The translations under genes were made by a program, and so were the position numbers. Under the pieces are notes generated by a model. The model saw only the letters and a program-made list of their open reading frames with translations. It did not search any database and was not told the DNA's origin. From Antarctobacter heliothermus (GTDB taxonomy: Bacteria; Pseudomonadota; Alphaproteobacteria; Rhodobacterales; Rhodobacteraceae), in contig NZ_CP022540.1 of the NCBI RefSeq assembly GCF_002237555.1, forward strand, positions 2,609,001 through 2,673,000: DNA of 64,000 bases, written 5' to 3'. Shown piece after piece: positions 1 to 8,703 of this stretch; the first letter of the stretch is position 1, and every line of letters starts with the position of its first letter.

Positions 1-893
1 CCCATGTCCAGCAATGGGGCCTTGTCCATCGCTTCGGCCAGACGCCGGTGGCCCGGTTCACGACTTTGGTGAGCGATCAGGCAATGGGCCAGCAGGTCAG
101 GATCGGCGGCAAACAGCGGCGTGACGGCGGCGGTGCAGATGAACCCGTCCAGCAGCACCGGAATGCGCGCCATCCGCGCCGCCAGCACTGCGCCACACAG
201 CGCGGCCTGTTCGCGCCCACCAAGGGCAGCAAGCCGCATCATGGGCGACAACGCCCCGTGTTTATCAACCGCCGCCGTGATCACGCGGGCCTTGAGCGTC
301 ATGCCGTCCGCGTCGGATCCGGTGCCGGGACCAACCCAATCCTGCGCGGTGCCGCCAAAACTGGCAAAAGCGAGCGCGGCGGCAATGGTGGAATTGCCGA
401 TGCCCATTTCCCCCAGCAGAAGGATGTCGGCATCCGTATCGACCGCCGCCGCCCCCCTTTGCAGCGCGTCGAGGCAGTCCTCTTCCTCCATCGCCGGGGC
501 GGTGGTAAAATCGCGGGTGGGCCGGTCAAGATCCAGTGCAATGACATTCAGATCGGCCCCAGCCGCCTTGCACAACTGGTTGATCGCCGCGCCTCCGGCG
601 GCAAAGTTTGCCACCATCTGCGCCGTCACCTCTTGCGGAAAGGGGTTCACGCCCTGCGCGCAGACGCCGTGGTTGCCGGCAAATATCAGCGCCTGTGCCC
701 GCTCGATCCGCGGGCGGTCAGTGCCCCGCCAGCCCGCCATAAACGCGGCGAGATCCTCTAGCCGGCCCAGCGAGCCCGGCGGCTTGGTCAGTTGCATCTG
801 CCGCGCGGTGGCGGCCTCGGCGGCGGCGCTGTCAAAAGCGGGCAGGTCAAGGGCGGTCACGCCGTCCAGCGACGTCAGGGGAAGGTGGGTCAT
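1..893 (-). CDS. cobT: Nicotinate-nucleotide--dimethylbenzimidazole phosphoribosyltransferase CobT (partial, 3' end outside window)
   Basis: Transfers phosphoribose from nicotinate mononucleotide to 5,6-dimethylbenzimidazole, giving alpha-ribazole phosphate for the lower ligand of B12. The reading frame runs from ATG at 893 through the left edge, about 297 residues of a family that is usually near 340. The N-terminal part reads THLPLTSLDGVTAL, followed by the family features KPPGSLGRLEDLA and, near residue 170, the loop GEMGIGNST. The C-terminal region that holds the catalytic glutamate of the Salmonella enzyme is missing because of the window edge. Its ATG overlaps the cobU stop by 4 bases (ATGA), so the two are translationally coupled. 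Confidence 0.95.
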   Translation of the reverse strand, partial: MTHLPLTSLDGVTALDLPAFDSAAAEAATARQMQLTKPPGSLGRLEDLAAFMAGWRGTDRPRIERAQALIFAGNHGVCAQGVNPFPQEVTAQMVANFAAGGAAINQLCKAAGADLNVIALDLDRPTRDFTTAPAMEEEDCLDALQRGAAAVDTDADILLLGEMGIGNSTIAAALAFASFGGTAQDWVGPGTGSDADGMTLKARVITAAVDKHGALSPMMRLAALGGREQAALCGAVLAARMARIPVLLDGFICTAAVTPLFAADPDLLAHCLIAHQSREPGHRRLAEAMDKAPLLDM

Positions 894-1402
894 GCGGGTT
901 TGACTTTCAGTGGATGGCCAGCGACGCAGAACCAAAGTTCATCACAGGCGTCGGCGATGCGTTGATTGACCAGCCCCGCCGCATCGCGAAAGGCGCGGGC
1001 AAGGGCGTTTTCGGGGACGATCCCGGCGCCAACCTCATTGGTAACAAAGATGACCGGCGCGGACTGGTGCGCCAGTTCCGCCGCCAGCGCGTGTGTCGCC
1101 GCCTGCCAGTCCTCATCGGCCAGCATCAGGTTGGTGAGCCACAGCGTCAGGCAGTCGACCAGCCGAGGCTCGGTGCCGTCGGTTTCACGCAACGCGCCGA
1201 TCAGGTCGCGCGGTGCCTCGACCGTGCGCCAATCGGCGTCGCGGCGGGATTGGTGCAGTGCGATGCGGTCGGACATTTCGGTGTCGTGGGCTTGGGCGGT
1301 GGCAATGTAGATCGCGGGCCGCCCCAGCGCCAGCGCCATACGCTCTGCCAGGGTGCTTTTGCCCGAGCGTGCGCCGCCGGTGATGAGGATCGACTTTCCC
1401 AT
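890..1402 (-). CDS. cobU: Adenosylcobinamide kinase / guanylyltransferase CobU (CobP)
   Basis: Phosphorylates adenosylcobinamide and then transfers GMP to it, the activation step before lower-ligand attachment. The 170-residue product has the P-loop GGARSGKST at residues 9-17, YIATAQA at 32-38 and the conserved histidine near residue 50 (RIALHQSRR) that carries the GMP in the Salmonella enzyme. An upstream in-frame extension exists, but the ATG at 1402 places the P-loop at the normal distance from the start. It is divergent from the phosphatase gene at 1448, leaving 45 bases for both promoters, and is coupled to cobT downstream. Confidence 0.95.
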   Translation of the reverse strand: MGKSILITGGARSGKSTLAERMALALGRPAIYIATAQAHDTEMSDRIALHQSRRDADWRTVEAPRDLIGALRETDGTEPRLVDCLTLWLTNLMLADEDWQAATHALAAELAHQSAPVIFVTNEVGAGIVPENALARAFRDAAGLVNQRIADACDELWFCVAGHPLKVKPA

Positions 1403-1447
1403 GCGGTCGTGACAAAGCATGTTCCGATCTGCTTGAAAAGCCCCGAA

Positions 1448-2032
1448 ATGACGCCGCCTGATGCCTCTGAACTGCTGTTGATTCGCCATGCCCCCGCCCG
1501 ACATGGCGGGCGTTTGTGCGGGTGCACGGATGTGGAGGCCGACCTTGGTGATCCGGCGATCTGGCAGCCTTTGCAGGCGCTAGTGGCCGGGGTGTCGCGG
1601 CGCGTGGTCAGCCCCGCCGTGCGGTGCCGTCAAACGGCTGAGGCGCTTTGGTCCGGGGCCGAGGTCGTGCAGGATGCCCGGCTGTGGGAGCAGGACTTTG
1701 GCACGCAAGAGGGGATGCCGTTTGCCGACATCCCCGATCTTGGCCCCTTGTCTGCACAGGATCTGGCGGACCATCGCCCCCCGGGCGGCGAGAGTTTTGC
1801 CGATATGGTGGCACGGATCACACCCGCCCTAGGCGAACTGGCCGCGCAGGCGCGCGAGGCTGGTCCGGTGGCGGTGGTGGCCCATGCGGGAACAGTGCGC
1901 GTTGGGCTGGCGATGGCGCTGGGCTCGGTGCCTGTCGCGCTGGCCTTTGAGGTGGCGCCATGGTCGGTGACGCGGCTGCGGGTTTTTGAGGGCGGCCTGT
2001 CCGTGGTCGCTGTAAACTGGCGGCCTTTGTAG
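1448..2032 (+). CDS. Histidine phosphatase family protein, probable alpha-ribazole-5'-phosphate phosphatase
   Basis: A phosphoglycerate-mutase-like histidine phosphatase of 194 residues. The first catalytic motif is LLIRHAPA (RHA in place of the usual RHG), and the second catalytic histidine lies in VVAHAGTVR near residue 144. In the B12 pathway of enterics this family (Salmonella CobC) removes the 5' phosphate from alpha-ribazole phosphate or adenosylcobalamin phosphate. That role is inferred here from family and neighbours: cobU/cobT diverge on one side and a PduX-like kinase with cobD/cobC follows on the other. No symbol is given because cobC means a different enzyme in the Pseudomonas nomenclature used for this locus. 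The start at 1448 gives the catalytic motif at residue 10, as usual. Confidence 0.8.
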   Translation: MTPPDASELLLIRHAPARHGGRLCGCTDVEADLGDPAIWQPLQALVAGVSRRVVSPAVRCRQTAEALWSGAEVVQDARLWEQDFGTQEGMPFADIPDLGPLSAQDLADHRPPGGESFADMVARITPALGELAAQAREAGPVAVVAHAGTVRVGLAMALGSVPVALAFEVAPWSVTRLRVFEGGLSVVAVNWRPL

Positions 2033-2036
2033 CGGA

Positions 2037-2828
2037 ATGGCCTTTGTCGCGGGACATTTTGGCGAATGGATGCAGGGACGGCTGCAACCTGGTGGCCCGG
2101 TGGTGCTGGTGACGCTGGCGTGCCCGGCCCACGGTGTCAGCGTCGAGCGAACTGGCGATGGCCCCTTGTCGCTGGAGGGCGATCCGCTGGTTGTCTCCTC
2201 GGCGCAGGCCGCGCACATGTTGGACAAAGTCGGTCTGCCTGTGGCGGGCCGCTACGTCATCTCGGCCGACTTGTTGCCCGGCGGCGGAGCAGGCATGTCG
2301 ACTGCGGCGCTTGTGGCGTTGGCCCGTGCGGCGGGCTGTGACGACAGCGCGGCGCTGGCGCGCGCCTGTTTGGCGGTTGAGGGGGCAAGCGATCCGTTGA
2401 TGTGGTCCACACCTGATCGGTTGCTATGGGCCTCGCGGCGCGCAGAGATCTTGCAGCGGCTGGACCCGGTTCCAGCCTGTGAGATCCTTGGTGGTTTTTG
2501 GGGGCCTCCTCAGCGGACGGACCCCGAGGATTCCGATTTTCCGGACATCGCGGATCTTGTCGCGGCGTGGCCGGGCGCGGATCTTGCTGCCAAGGCCGAC
2601 TTGGCAAGTCAGTCCGCGCAGCGGTGCTCATCCTTGCGCGGGCCGGTCGATGATCCGATGCCCGAGTTGGGTAAACGGCTGGGCGCGCTGGGACACGCCC
2701 GCGCCCATACCGGGCCAGCCCGAGCGTTGATTTTTGCGCCCGGCACGGTGCCGGAGGGTGCGGAGCGGGCGATGACAGAGGCCGGATTGTCCGATGTGCT
2801 GCGCTTTGCGACGGGGGGCGGCGCGTGA
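2037..2828 (+). CDS. GHMP-type kinase resembling PduX L-threonine kinase
   Basis: A 263-residue protein with the two GHMP-kinase hallmarks. The N-terminal GHFGEWMQG resembles the GE-x-x-QG segment of PduX, and the glycine-rich ATP loop reads LPGGGAGMSTAAL near residues 80-92. PduX makes O-phospho-L-threonine, the substrate that CobC-type enzymes decarboxylate to aminopropanol phosphate. The gene begins 4 bases after the phosphatase stop and overlaps cobD by 4 bases (GTGA), and cobC follows, so the three genes plausibly make and attach the aminopropanol arm. The C-terminal half is less conserved with known PduX as far as I can judge, so substrate assignment is inference. Confidence 0.7.
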   Translation: MAFVAGHFGEWMQGRLQPGGPVVLVTLACPAHGVSVERTGDGPLSLEGDPLVVSSAQAAHMLDKVGLPVAGRYVISADLLPGGGAGMSTAALVALARAAGCDDSAALARACLAVEGASDPLMWSTPDRLLWASRRAEILQRLDPVPACEILGGFWGPPQRTDPEDSDFPDIADLVAAWPGADLAAKADLASQSAQRCSSLRGPVDDPMPELGKRLGALGHARAHTGPARALIFAPGTVPEGAERAMTEAGLSDVLRFATGGGA

Positions 2829-3760
2829 GTTTTGCCCTGATCATGTTGGTTGCCCTGCTTATGGATGCGCTGATCGGCTGGCCGGACGCGCTGTACCGTC
2901 GGATCTCACATCCAGTGGTCTGGATCGGGGCGCTGATTTCGGGGCTGGACGCGCGTTTGAACCGTGGTCGAGCGCCGGGCCTTCTGCTCCTTGGAGGCGT
3001 GACCGTTGTCATTGTTATCTGCGCAGCCACGTTACCTGTTTTGCTGGTGGCGCTTGTGTTGGGGGACAGCTGGCTTGCGACTCTGATCCTTGGCCTGATG
3101 GCTTGGCCGCTGGTGGCGTCACGTTCGATGTATGACCATGTTAACGCGGTGCGTGATCCGTTGCTGAAAGGCGATCTGCCAGCCGCGCGCGCTGCGTTGT
3201 CGATGATCGTGGGGCGCGACACCCGCCCCCTTGACGATGCGGGGATCAGCCGGGCGGCTCTGGAGAGCCTGGCAGAGAACACGTCCGATGGGATCGTTGC
3301 GCCGCTGTTTTGGGGCGTGATCGGCGGTTTGCCGGGGATCGTGGCCTATAAGGCGATCAACACGATGGATTCCATGATCGGTCACCGCAATGACCGCTAT
3401 GAGCATTTCGGCAAATGCGCCGCCCGGCTCGACGATCTGGTGAACCTGATCCCCGCGCGCCTGACGGCCCTGTTTTTTGCGCTGGTTTCTGGCCGGACGG
3501 GTGTGGCGCTGCGGGTTGTGGCCCGCGATGCGCGGCATCACCGCTCGCCCAATGCGGGCTGGCCCGAGGCGGCGCTGGCGGGTAGTTTGGATGTGCGCCT
3601 GTCCGGTCCGCGCGTGTACGGCGATCGCGTGTCGGATGAGCCGTTTGTGAACGCGCGGGCCCCTGACCCAGACAAGCACAGCATCAGCCGGGGACTTGCG
3701 CTTTATCTGCGGGCGATGTTTCTCTGCGGCGCGGTTCTTGTGGGGCTTGCGGCAGTTTAA
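2825..3760 (+). CDS. cobD: Adenosylcobinamide-phosphate synthase CobD/CbiB
   Basis: Integral membrane enzyme that attaches (R)-1-amino-2-propanol phosphate to adenosylcobyric acid. The 311-residue product starts at GTG 2825 within the stop of the preceding kinase gene. It has hydrophobic segments at the N terminus (ALIMLVALLMDALIGWP), around residues 55-100 and at the C terminus. CbiB family segments are also present: ESLAENTSDGIVAPLFW around residues 147-163 and KAINTMDSMIGHR around 176-188, with HHRSPNAGWPEAALAG further on. Length and motif order are normal for the family. Confidence 0.95.
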   Translation: MSFALIMLVALLMDALIGWPDALYRRISHPVVWIGALISGLDARLNRGRAPGLLLLGGVTVVIVICAATLPVLLVALVLGDSWLATLILGLMAWPLVASRSMYDHVNAVRDPLLKGDLPAARAALSMIVGRDTRPLDDAGISRAALESLAENTSDGIVAPLFWGVIGGLPGIVAYKAINTMDSMIGHRNDRYEHFGKCAARLDDLVNLIPARLTALFFALVSGRTGVALRVVARDARHHRSPNAGWPEAALAGSLDVRLSGPRVYGDRVSDEPFVNARAPDPDKHSISRGLALYLRAMFLCGAVLVGLAAV

Positions 3761-3766
3761 GAGGGC

Positions 3767-4762
3767 ATGATGCGCGATCACGGCGGTGATTTGGACCGGG
3801 CGATGGCTCGGTATGGAGGGGGCGATTGGCTGGACCTGTCGACCGGCATCAATGCGCGGCCCTATCCGTTTCCCGACCTGCCTGCGCGCGCATGGACGGC
3901 GCTGCCGACGGGCGCAGAGATCTCCGCTTTGGTGGTTACGGCGTGTGCAAATTACGGTGCGGGTGAGGGTGTGGATTGCGTGCCGCTTGCAGGTGCACAG
4001 GCGGCGATCCAATTGGTGCCGCGCCTTGCGCAGCCGGATGAGGCGCGCGTTCTTGGGCCAACCTACAACGAACACGCTGGATCGTTAGAGGCGCAGGGCT
4101 GGCGGGTAACGCAGGTTGCGGACATCGCTGGGCTGAAAGGCGCGCCTTTGGCTGTGGTCGTAAACCCGAACAACCCGGACGGACGCTTCTGGCCACCCGA
4201 AGAGCTGATTGAACTCGCTCGCCATGTGGGCCTGCTGGTGGTGGACGAGAGCTTTGCCGACCCGGTTCCGGAGTATTCGATGGTCCGCTATCTCGACCGC
4301 CTGCCAGAGGGCGTGCGGGTCGTGGTGTTGCGGTCCTTTGGCAAATTCTACGGGTTGGCGGGGGTGCGGCTGGGCTTTGCCTTGGGGGAAACCGCGTTGA
4401 TCGCGCCGATGCGCCAGATGGCCGGTCCTTGGGCGGTCAGCGGTCCGGCGATTGCGGCGGGGTGCAAGGCTCTGGCCGACCGGACGTGGCAAGGCGCAAT
4501 GATCGGGCAATTGGCGCGCGACGCGGTGCGGATGGATGCGCTGGCAGAGGCGGCAGGGTGGTCGTTGGTGGGGGGAACGGTTCTGTTTCGGACCTATGAC
4601 ACCGGCGATGCGGTAGCGGCGCAGGATCGACTGGCAGAGGCCCGGATCTGGACGCGTCGGTTTCCTTACTCCGACGGTTGGCTGCGGCTGGGTCTGCCGG
4701 GGCCAGAGGCGGATTGGTCGCGGGTGGAGGCGGCTCTGGCCCCGCCGCCCAGCCGATTTTAG
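3767..4762 (+). CDS. cobC: L-threonine-O-3-phosphate decarboxylase CobC (PLP aminotransferase fold)
   Basis: PLP-dependent enzyme that makes (R)-1-amino-2-propanol phosphate for CobD. The 331-residue protein has [14 protein letters not shown] at the N terminus (typical of CobC/CobD), [12 protein letters not shown], the nucleotide-like turn NPNNPDGR near residue 129, VDESFAD near 160 and the PLP lysine in [15 protein letters not shown] near residue 193. It starts 6 bases after cobD. Two adjacent ATG codons (3767 and 3770) are possible starts. Its last bases overlap the 3' end of convergent cobQ by 4. Confidence 0.93.
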   Translation: MMRDHGGDLDRAMARYGGGDWLDLSTGINARPYPFPDLPARAWTALPTGAEISALVVTACANYGAGEGVDCVPLAGAQAAIQLVPRLAQPDEARVLGPTYNEHAGSLEAQGWRVTQVADIAGLKGAPLAVVVNPNNPDGRFWPPEELIELARHVGLLVVDESFADPVPEYSMVRYLDRLPEGVRVVVLRSFGKFYGLAGVRLGFALGETALIAPMRQMAGPWAVSGPAIAAGCKALADRTWQGAMIGQLARDAVRMDALAEAAGWSLVGGTVLFRTYDTGDAVAAQDRLAEARIWTRRFPYSDGWLRLGLPGPEADWSRVEAALAPPPSRF

Positions 4763-6204
4763 CGCGAGGCGGCCAGAATGCTGGCCACATCCAGATGCGT
4801 CTCAAGGTGGTCAGCAAGCGCGTCAAGCGCGTCCTCGACCCCTGCGTCATAGGCTTGGGTTGCCTCAACACCAAAGCCCGCCAGCCACGCGGCGCGGAAC
4901 GCATCATCGCGAAACATGCCGTGCAAATAGCTGCCCATCACGCGGCCATCGGCACTGATCGCGCCTTCTGGTTGGCCCTCGACAATGGCAAAGGGGCGGG
5001 CGCGGTCAAGGCCGTCGCTGCGCCCGATGTGGATTTCATAGCCGTGGAATCCGGTCCCGCTGGCGGCGTGGGTGGCCTGTACCTCTGTCAGGGATTTGTC
5101 CGCCGTCATGAGGGTGTCGATGCGCAGCAGGCCTAGACCGGGGTCTTTACCCGGCGGTCCTTCAATCCCGTGCGGGTCATCTACACTGTCGCCCAGCATC
5201 TGATAGCCGCCGCAAATGCCAAGAATGCGACCACCGCGCCGGTGATGCGCCATCAGGTCGATGTCCCAGCCCTGTTCGCGGACAAAGGCCAGATCGCCGC
5301 GTGTGGATTTGCTGCCGGGTATGATCACAAGGTCCGCGTCACCGGGGATCGGCAAGCCGCGCTGTAGCATGGTCAGCCGCACGCCCGGTTCCTGCGCCAA
5401 CGGGTCGAGGTCATCAAAGTTCGCCATGCGCGACAGGCAGAGACAGACAATGTGCAGCCCCTCCGCCCGGTCAGGCGCACGCACGTCTAGCGCATCCTCG
5501 GCAGGCAGTTTCCATGCCTCGGGGAACCATGGGGCCACGCCGAACCCGCGCCAGCGAGTGCGCTCCTCGATCAACGCGTAACCGTCATCGAACAGACGAG
5601 GGTCGCCACGGAACTTGTTGATGATAAATCCACAAACGCGTTCGACGTCCGCCGGATCCATGACCGCCTGTGTGCCGATAATTTGGGCGATGACGCCGCC
5701 CCGGTCGATGTCCCCTGTCAGGATCACCGGCACAGCCGCCGCCTCGGCAAAGCCCATGTTGGCGATGTCACCTTTGCGCAGGTTTACCTCTGCCGGGCTA
5801 CCCGCGCCTTCGACGATGATCAGGTCATGCTTGGCCTTCAGCCGGTCAAAGCTTTCCAGAACAGAACCAAGGAGTTGCGGTTTCAACTTTGCGTAGTCAC
5901 TCGCTTTGGCGGTGGTCAGGCGCTTGCCCTGCACGACGACCTGCGCGCCTACATCCGTTTCGGGTTTGAGCAGCACGGGGTTCATATCTGTATGCGGGGC
6001 CAAACCGCAGGCCAATGCCTGCAAGGCCTGCGCGCGCCCAATCTCACCGCCGTCGCTGGTCACAGCGGCATTGTTTGACATGTTTTGCGGCTTGAATGGG
6101 GCCACGGACAATCCCCGCCGCCGTGCTGCGCGGCACAGGCCTGCCACCAGCATGGATTTGCCCACGTTGGACCCGGTGCCCTGGATCATGATGGCGCGGC
6201 TCAT
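4759..6204 (-). CDS. cobQ: Cobyric acid synthase CobQ
   Basis: ATP- and glutamine-dependent amidation of adenosylcobyrinic acid a,c-diamide at four side chains, giving adenosylcobyric acid. The 481-residue product has the N-terminal synthetase P-loop [14 protein letters not shown], then [17 protein letters not shown]. The C-terminal class I glutaminase-like domain has its nucleophile cysteine in [13 protein letters not shown] near residue 332 and the histidine in GSYLHGMF near 430. It is the last gene of the run cobO-DUF1289-HAD-cobQ, with 4-base stop/start overlap to the HAD gene, and is convergent with cobC. Confidence 0.96.
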   Translation of the reverse strand: MSRAIMIQGTGSNVGKSMLVAGLCRAARRRGLSVAPFKPQNMSNNAAVTSDGGEIGRAQALQALACGLAPHTDMNPVLLKPETDVGAQVVVQGKRLTTAKASDYAKLKPQLLGSVLESFDRLKAKHDLIIVEGAGSPAEVNLRKGDIANMGFAEAAAVPVILTGDIDRGGVIAQIIGTQAVMDPADVERVCGFIINKFRGDPRLFDDGYALIEERTRWRGFGVAPWFPEAWKLPAEDALDVRAPDRAEGLHIVCLCLSRMANFDDLDPLAQEPGVRLTMLQRGLPIPGDADLVIIPGSKSTRGDLAFVREQGWDIDLMAHHRRGGRILGICGGYQMLGDSVDDPHGIEGPPGKDPGLGLLRIDTLMTADKSLTEVQATHAASGTGFHGYEIHIGRSDGLDRARPFAIVEGQPEGAISADGRVMGSYLHGMFRDDAFRAAWLAGFGVEATQAYDAGVEDALDALADHLETHLDVASILAASR

Positions 6205-6809
6205 GATGTGATCCCCAGTTTTACGGGCAATCCGTCGCGGGTGTGGGTGTGAAAATGAAAGGCTTGCCAGCCACGCGATGCCGCTGCTGCGACATTGGCG
6301 CGGTTGTCGTCAATCAAAAGGATGGCATTCGGCGCAAGGCCGGACCAGCGTTCAATCGCACCGTAAAAACCTGCGTCAGGCTTGGCCATACCCATAGGAC
6401 CGGAGGCGAAAATCGTCTCAACTCTGGCGGAGAAGCCCATGTTTTCCATGATATATTGCGAACGTGGGGCAGGGTTGTTGGTGCCGATCACCGCGCGCTG
6501 TGGGCTGCGGTCCAGCCAGTCGATGACCTGCGGGTCCGGGCGATCCTCAGACCGCAGCCAATGCGCCAATAGCGCATCGGAGGTGACGTTGGTGTCCTGC
6601 GTGGCAAGCCAACGGGTCAGTTCATCCTGCAAGGACAGCGCGCCACGCAACACCTGTGCTGCCTGCCCGGGCCGGTTGAGAAACGCGCGAAAGGCGCGCG
6701 GCGACAGGCCCAGATCGGCGTCCAGACGGGACACCCATCCAAAGGGGGCGCCCTCGGGTTCGGCGTTCAGGACGCCGTCGAAATCCCAGACGATCAGTTC
6801 GGCACTCAT
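6201..6809 (-). CDS. HAD-superfamily hydrolase of unknown substrate
   Basis: A 202-residue haloacid-dehalogenase-like protein. Motif I is [11 protein letters not shown] near residues 4-14, motif II is the threonine in VIGTNNPA, and the motif III/IV region reads [14 protein letters not shown] followed by [11 protein letters not shown] near residue 170. This matches the small subfamily I hydrolases that act as phosphatases on small metabolites. The substrate cannot be named. It sits between cobQ and the DUF1289 gene and overlaps both by 4 bases (ATGA at each junction), so it is co-expressed with cobO. The longer upstream reading frame is the antisense-like shadow of the preceding gene, so ATG 6809 is the start. 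Confidence 0.8.
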   Translation of the reverse strand: MSAELIVWDFDGVLNAEPEGAPFGWVSRLDADLGLSPRAFRAFLNRPGQAAQVLRGALSLQDELTRWLATQDTNVTSDALLAHWLRSEDRPDPQVIDWLDRSPQRAVIGTNNPAPRSQYIMENMGFSARVETIFASGPMGMAKPDAGFYGAIERWSGLAPNAILLIDDNRANVAAAASRGWQAFHFHTHTRDGLPVKLGITS

Positions 6810-7696
6810 TTGGCTGGCAAGATCAGCGCCGTTGCCACATAGCCCGCAGGCATAGGCACCGTCGGCGGTGTGTCCAGCCCCTGCGCGATGTGATCGGGCA
6901 GCAGGTGGGTGTGCGGCCCGTCGGGGGATGTGCCGTCGGGCATCGGGATCTTGGCGTCGATCTCTATTCGAAGGCAGGGCGTTTCGATCACCCGCACCGG
7001 GCTGGCGTCGCGCAGTGGCAGGCCGGTGCGCGACAGGTGATCGGGCCACGTTGTGCCAGCGGCGCGGGTCAGCGTTGCGGCCAGTGGCGCGTTGCACCGC
7101 ACTGTAAATCGCGCCGCGCGCCGTCCAAGGCCAAGGTCAAAGCGCGGACCACCTGCATCGCGTGTCAGCAGGGCCGCATCATCCGGCCCAAGGGCGGTCA
7201 GCGCGGCGGGCGCGTCGCGTATGGCGCGACCCACCGGGACGGCCAGCGCGATCAGCGTGGGTGCATCTGGGCGGTCAATCTCAAACGCGGTCAGGTAGCG
7301 GGCGGCCTCCAGCCTCAGTGCCGCGTCGCGCAGCGTCAAATTCAGTGCGCCGTCGCCGATCTGCACCGTGCAGGGCGTACCGGGCAGGCGGACCAACTCC
7401 CCGCTTGCGCCCCAGACGCCCGCGATCAGGCGTGCGCCCTCATCGCTGAGACGGCGCGCAGTTTCTGCCAGCAGGGTATCGCCCTGCCATGACAGACGGC
7501 GGGTCTTCAGCCCCAATCTTGCTGCGCGGGCGGGCAGATCTGCCCAGGCCGCCGACCGAAACCCCTCGGACGCGCTGCCCCAACCGGCGATCTCATCCAG
7601 ACTGCGGGCGCAGCCGGTGCACAGTTGCGATGCCTCGTCGATCACGCAGCGCGCGATGCAGGGGCTGGCGGGCGGAAGGCGGTCGATACGGCTCAT
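6806..7696 (-). CDS. DUF1289-domain protein with long unassigned C-terminal region
   Basis: A 296-residue protein. The N-terminal 40 residues are a DUF1289 module with four cysteines at 13, 17, 26 and 29 in the pattern SPCIARC...CTGCARSLDEI, which suggests a small iron-sulfur or zinc knuckle. The remaining about 250 residues have no domain I recognise; they are rich in Ala/Leu/Arg and end in LILPAK without obvious membrane segments. Stand-alone DUF1289 proteins are usually under 100 residues, so this is a fusion or an extended form. It lies 4 bases after cobO and overlaps the HAD gene, which puts it in the cobO-cobQ transcription unit. A B12-related role is inferred from context only. Confidence 0.7.
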   Translation of the reverse strand: MSRIDRLPPASPCIARCVIDEASQLCTGCARSLDEIAGWGSASEGFRSAAWADLPARAARLGLKTRRLSWQGDTLLAETARRLSDEGARLIAGVWGASGELVRLPGTPCTVQIGDGALNLTLRDAALRLEAARYLTAFEIDRPDAPTLIALAVPVGRAIRDAPAALTALGPDDAALLTRDAGGPRFDLGLGRRAARFTVRCNAPLAATLTRAAGTTWPDHLSRTGLPLRDASPVRVIETPCLRIEIDAKIPMPDGTSPDGPHTHLLPDHIAQGLDTPPTVPMPAGYVATALILPAK

Positions 7697-7700
7697 GGCC

Positions 7701-8309
7701 TTAGAACTCCACGCCTTTCTGCGCTTTCACCCCGTCACGGAACGGATGCTTCAGCAAGGTCATCTCTGTGACCAGATCGGCGGCCTCGATCAATTCGGGC
7801 TTCGCGTTGCGGCCCGTCAGGCAGACGTGGGTCATGTGCGGTTTCTGCGTCAGCAGGAAATCCACCACCTCATCAATATCAAGGTAGTCATTGCGCAGGG
7901 CGATATTGATCTCATCCAGAAGGACAAACTGGATGTCGGGGTCAAGGATCTGAGCCTTGGCAATCTCCCATCCGTTTTGCGCGGCAGCAATATCGCGGTC
8001 GCGGTCCTGCGTTTCCCAGGTAAAGCCCTCTCCCGTGACAAACAGCCGACATTCGTCGACAAACCGCTCGCGCAGGAACGTGGCCTCGCCGGTGGCGCGC
8101 GCCCCTTTGATGAACTGCACCACGGCGCAGGGCATCTGGTGCGCGATGCACCGCATGATCATTCCGAACCCGGCAGAGGATTTGCCCTTGCCCTTGCCGG
8201 TGTTGACGATGATCAGACCTTTTTCTTCGGTCTTGGTCTTCATCATCTCGTCGCGGGCGGCCTTGATGCGGCGCATCTTTTCGGTGTGGCGGGCGGTGGT
8301 GTCGTCCAT
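7701..8309 (-). CDS. cobO: Cob(I)yrinic acid a,c-diamide adenosyltransferase CobO
   Basis: Adds the 5'-deoxyadenosyl ligand to the reduced corrinoid. The 202-residue CobA/CobO/BtuR-family protein has the P-loop IVNTGKGKGKSSAGFG near residues 33-48, then MPCAVVQFIKGA and LDEINIALRNDYLD. The C terminus ends KAQKGVEF, as is usual for CobO. An in-frame upstream start exists, but ATG 8309 is preceded by a GGAG ribosome site at 7-10 bases and starts MDDTTARHTEKM. It is the first gene of the minus-strand run ending in cobQ. Its promoter must lie in the 8310-8442 interval, back to back with the riboswitch-led plus-strand operon. Confidence 0.95.
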   Translation of the reverse strand: MDDTTARHTEKMRRIKAARDEMMKTKTEEKGLIIVNTGKGKGKSSAGFGMIMRCIAHQMPCAVVQFIKGARATGEATFLRERFVDECRLFVTGEGFTWETQDRDRDIAAAQNGWEIAKAQILDPDIQFVLLDEINIALRNDYLDIDEVVDFLLTQKPHMTHVCLTGRNAKPELIEAADLVTEMTLLKHPFRDGVKAQKGVEF

Positions 8310-8442
8310 GTTGCGTCTCCGGAAGCTCGGGGTTGGGCAGGCATGGCATTGCATGTGGGCATCGTCAATGCGGCTATGATCGGTGGGCGCGAGCTCTGCG
8401 AGCGATTGACAAGCGGATCAGAAGGGCGCACCACGCCTGCCA

Positions 8443-8608
8443 CGATGGTTCCCCGGGCCCGCCCGGGGAGGAAAACAGGGAACGCGGTTCAAACCCGTGG
8501 CTGCCCCCGCAACTGTAAGCGGTGAGCGTTCTTGCAATGTGCCACTGGCCGGATCGGCCGGGAAGGCGCGAGAGCGCATCGACCCGCGAGCCAGGAGACC
8601 TGCCATCG
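8443..8608 (+). promoter_or_regulatory. Cobalamin (AdoCbl/B12) riboswitch upstream of the DUF1636-cobW-cobN operon
   Basis: The conserved aptamer elements are all visible. CGATGG at 8443-8448 pairs with CCATCG at 8603-8608 as P1. AACAGGGAA and GGCTGCCCCCGCAACTG precede GTAAGCGGTGAGC, GCCACTGG comes near 8541, and GGGAAGG comes near 8560. The B12 box GAGCCAGGAGACCTGCC is at 8588-8604. Downstream, a small GC hairpin (8627-8644) abuts the strong ribosome site GGAGGAGG at 8643-8650, consistent with translational control. Ligand binding should switch off expression of the downstream corrin genes. Confidence 0.95.
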
Positions 8609-8655
8609 GAGAGGTGAAACTGTGGACCGGGCGGGGTGCCCCGGAGGAGGTCGTG

Positions 8656-8703
8656 ATGAATTCGAACCTGAAATCCTGCGGGCCGCGAAAGGCCACGCCA
8701 TGA
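8656..8703 (+). CDS. Candidate 15-codon leader peptide between riboswitch and DUF1636 gene
   Basis: ATG at 8656 follows the best ribosome site of the region (GGAGGAGG, 8643-8650) by 5 bases and opens a 15-codon frame, MNSNLKSCGPRKATP. The frame ends in a TGA that overlaps the ATG of the DUF1636 gene (ATGA at 8700-8703). The DUF1636 start itself has no comparable ribosome site, so its translation may depend on ribosomes finishing this leader. Whether the peptide is made is not shown by sequence. Alternatively 8656 is simply the true start region of a frame disrupted relative to the annotated gene. Confidence 0.45.
   Translation: MNSNLKSCGPRKATP

Noticed and set aside
48..903. Two long plus-strand frames over the first 0.9 kb
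   Set aside because: They are antisense shadows of cobT, whose minus-strand frame has clear family motifs and a coupled start.
914..1447. Plus-strand extension of the phosphatase frame back to 914
   Set aside because: It lies antisense to cobU; the catalytic RHA motif needs the start at 1448.
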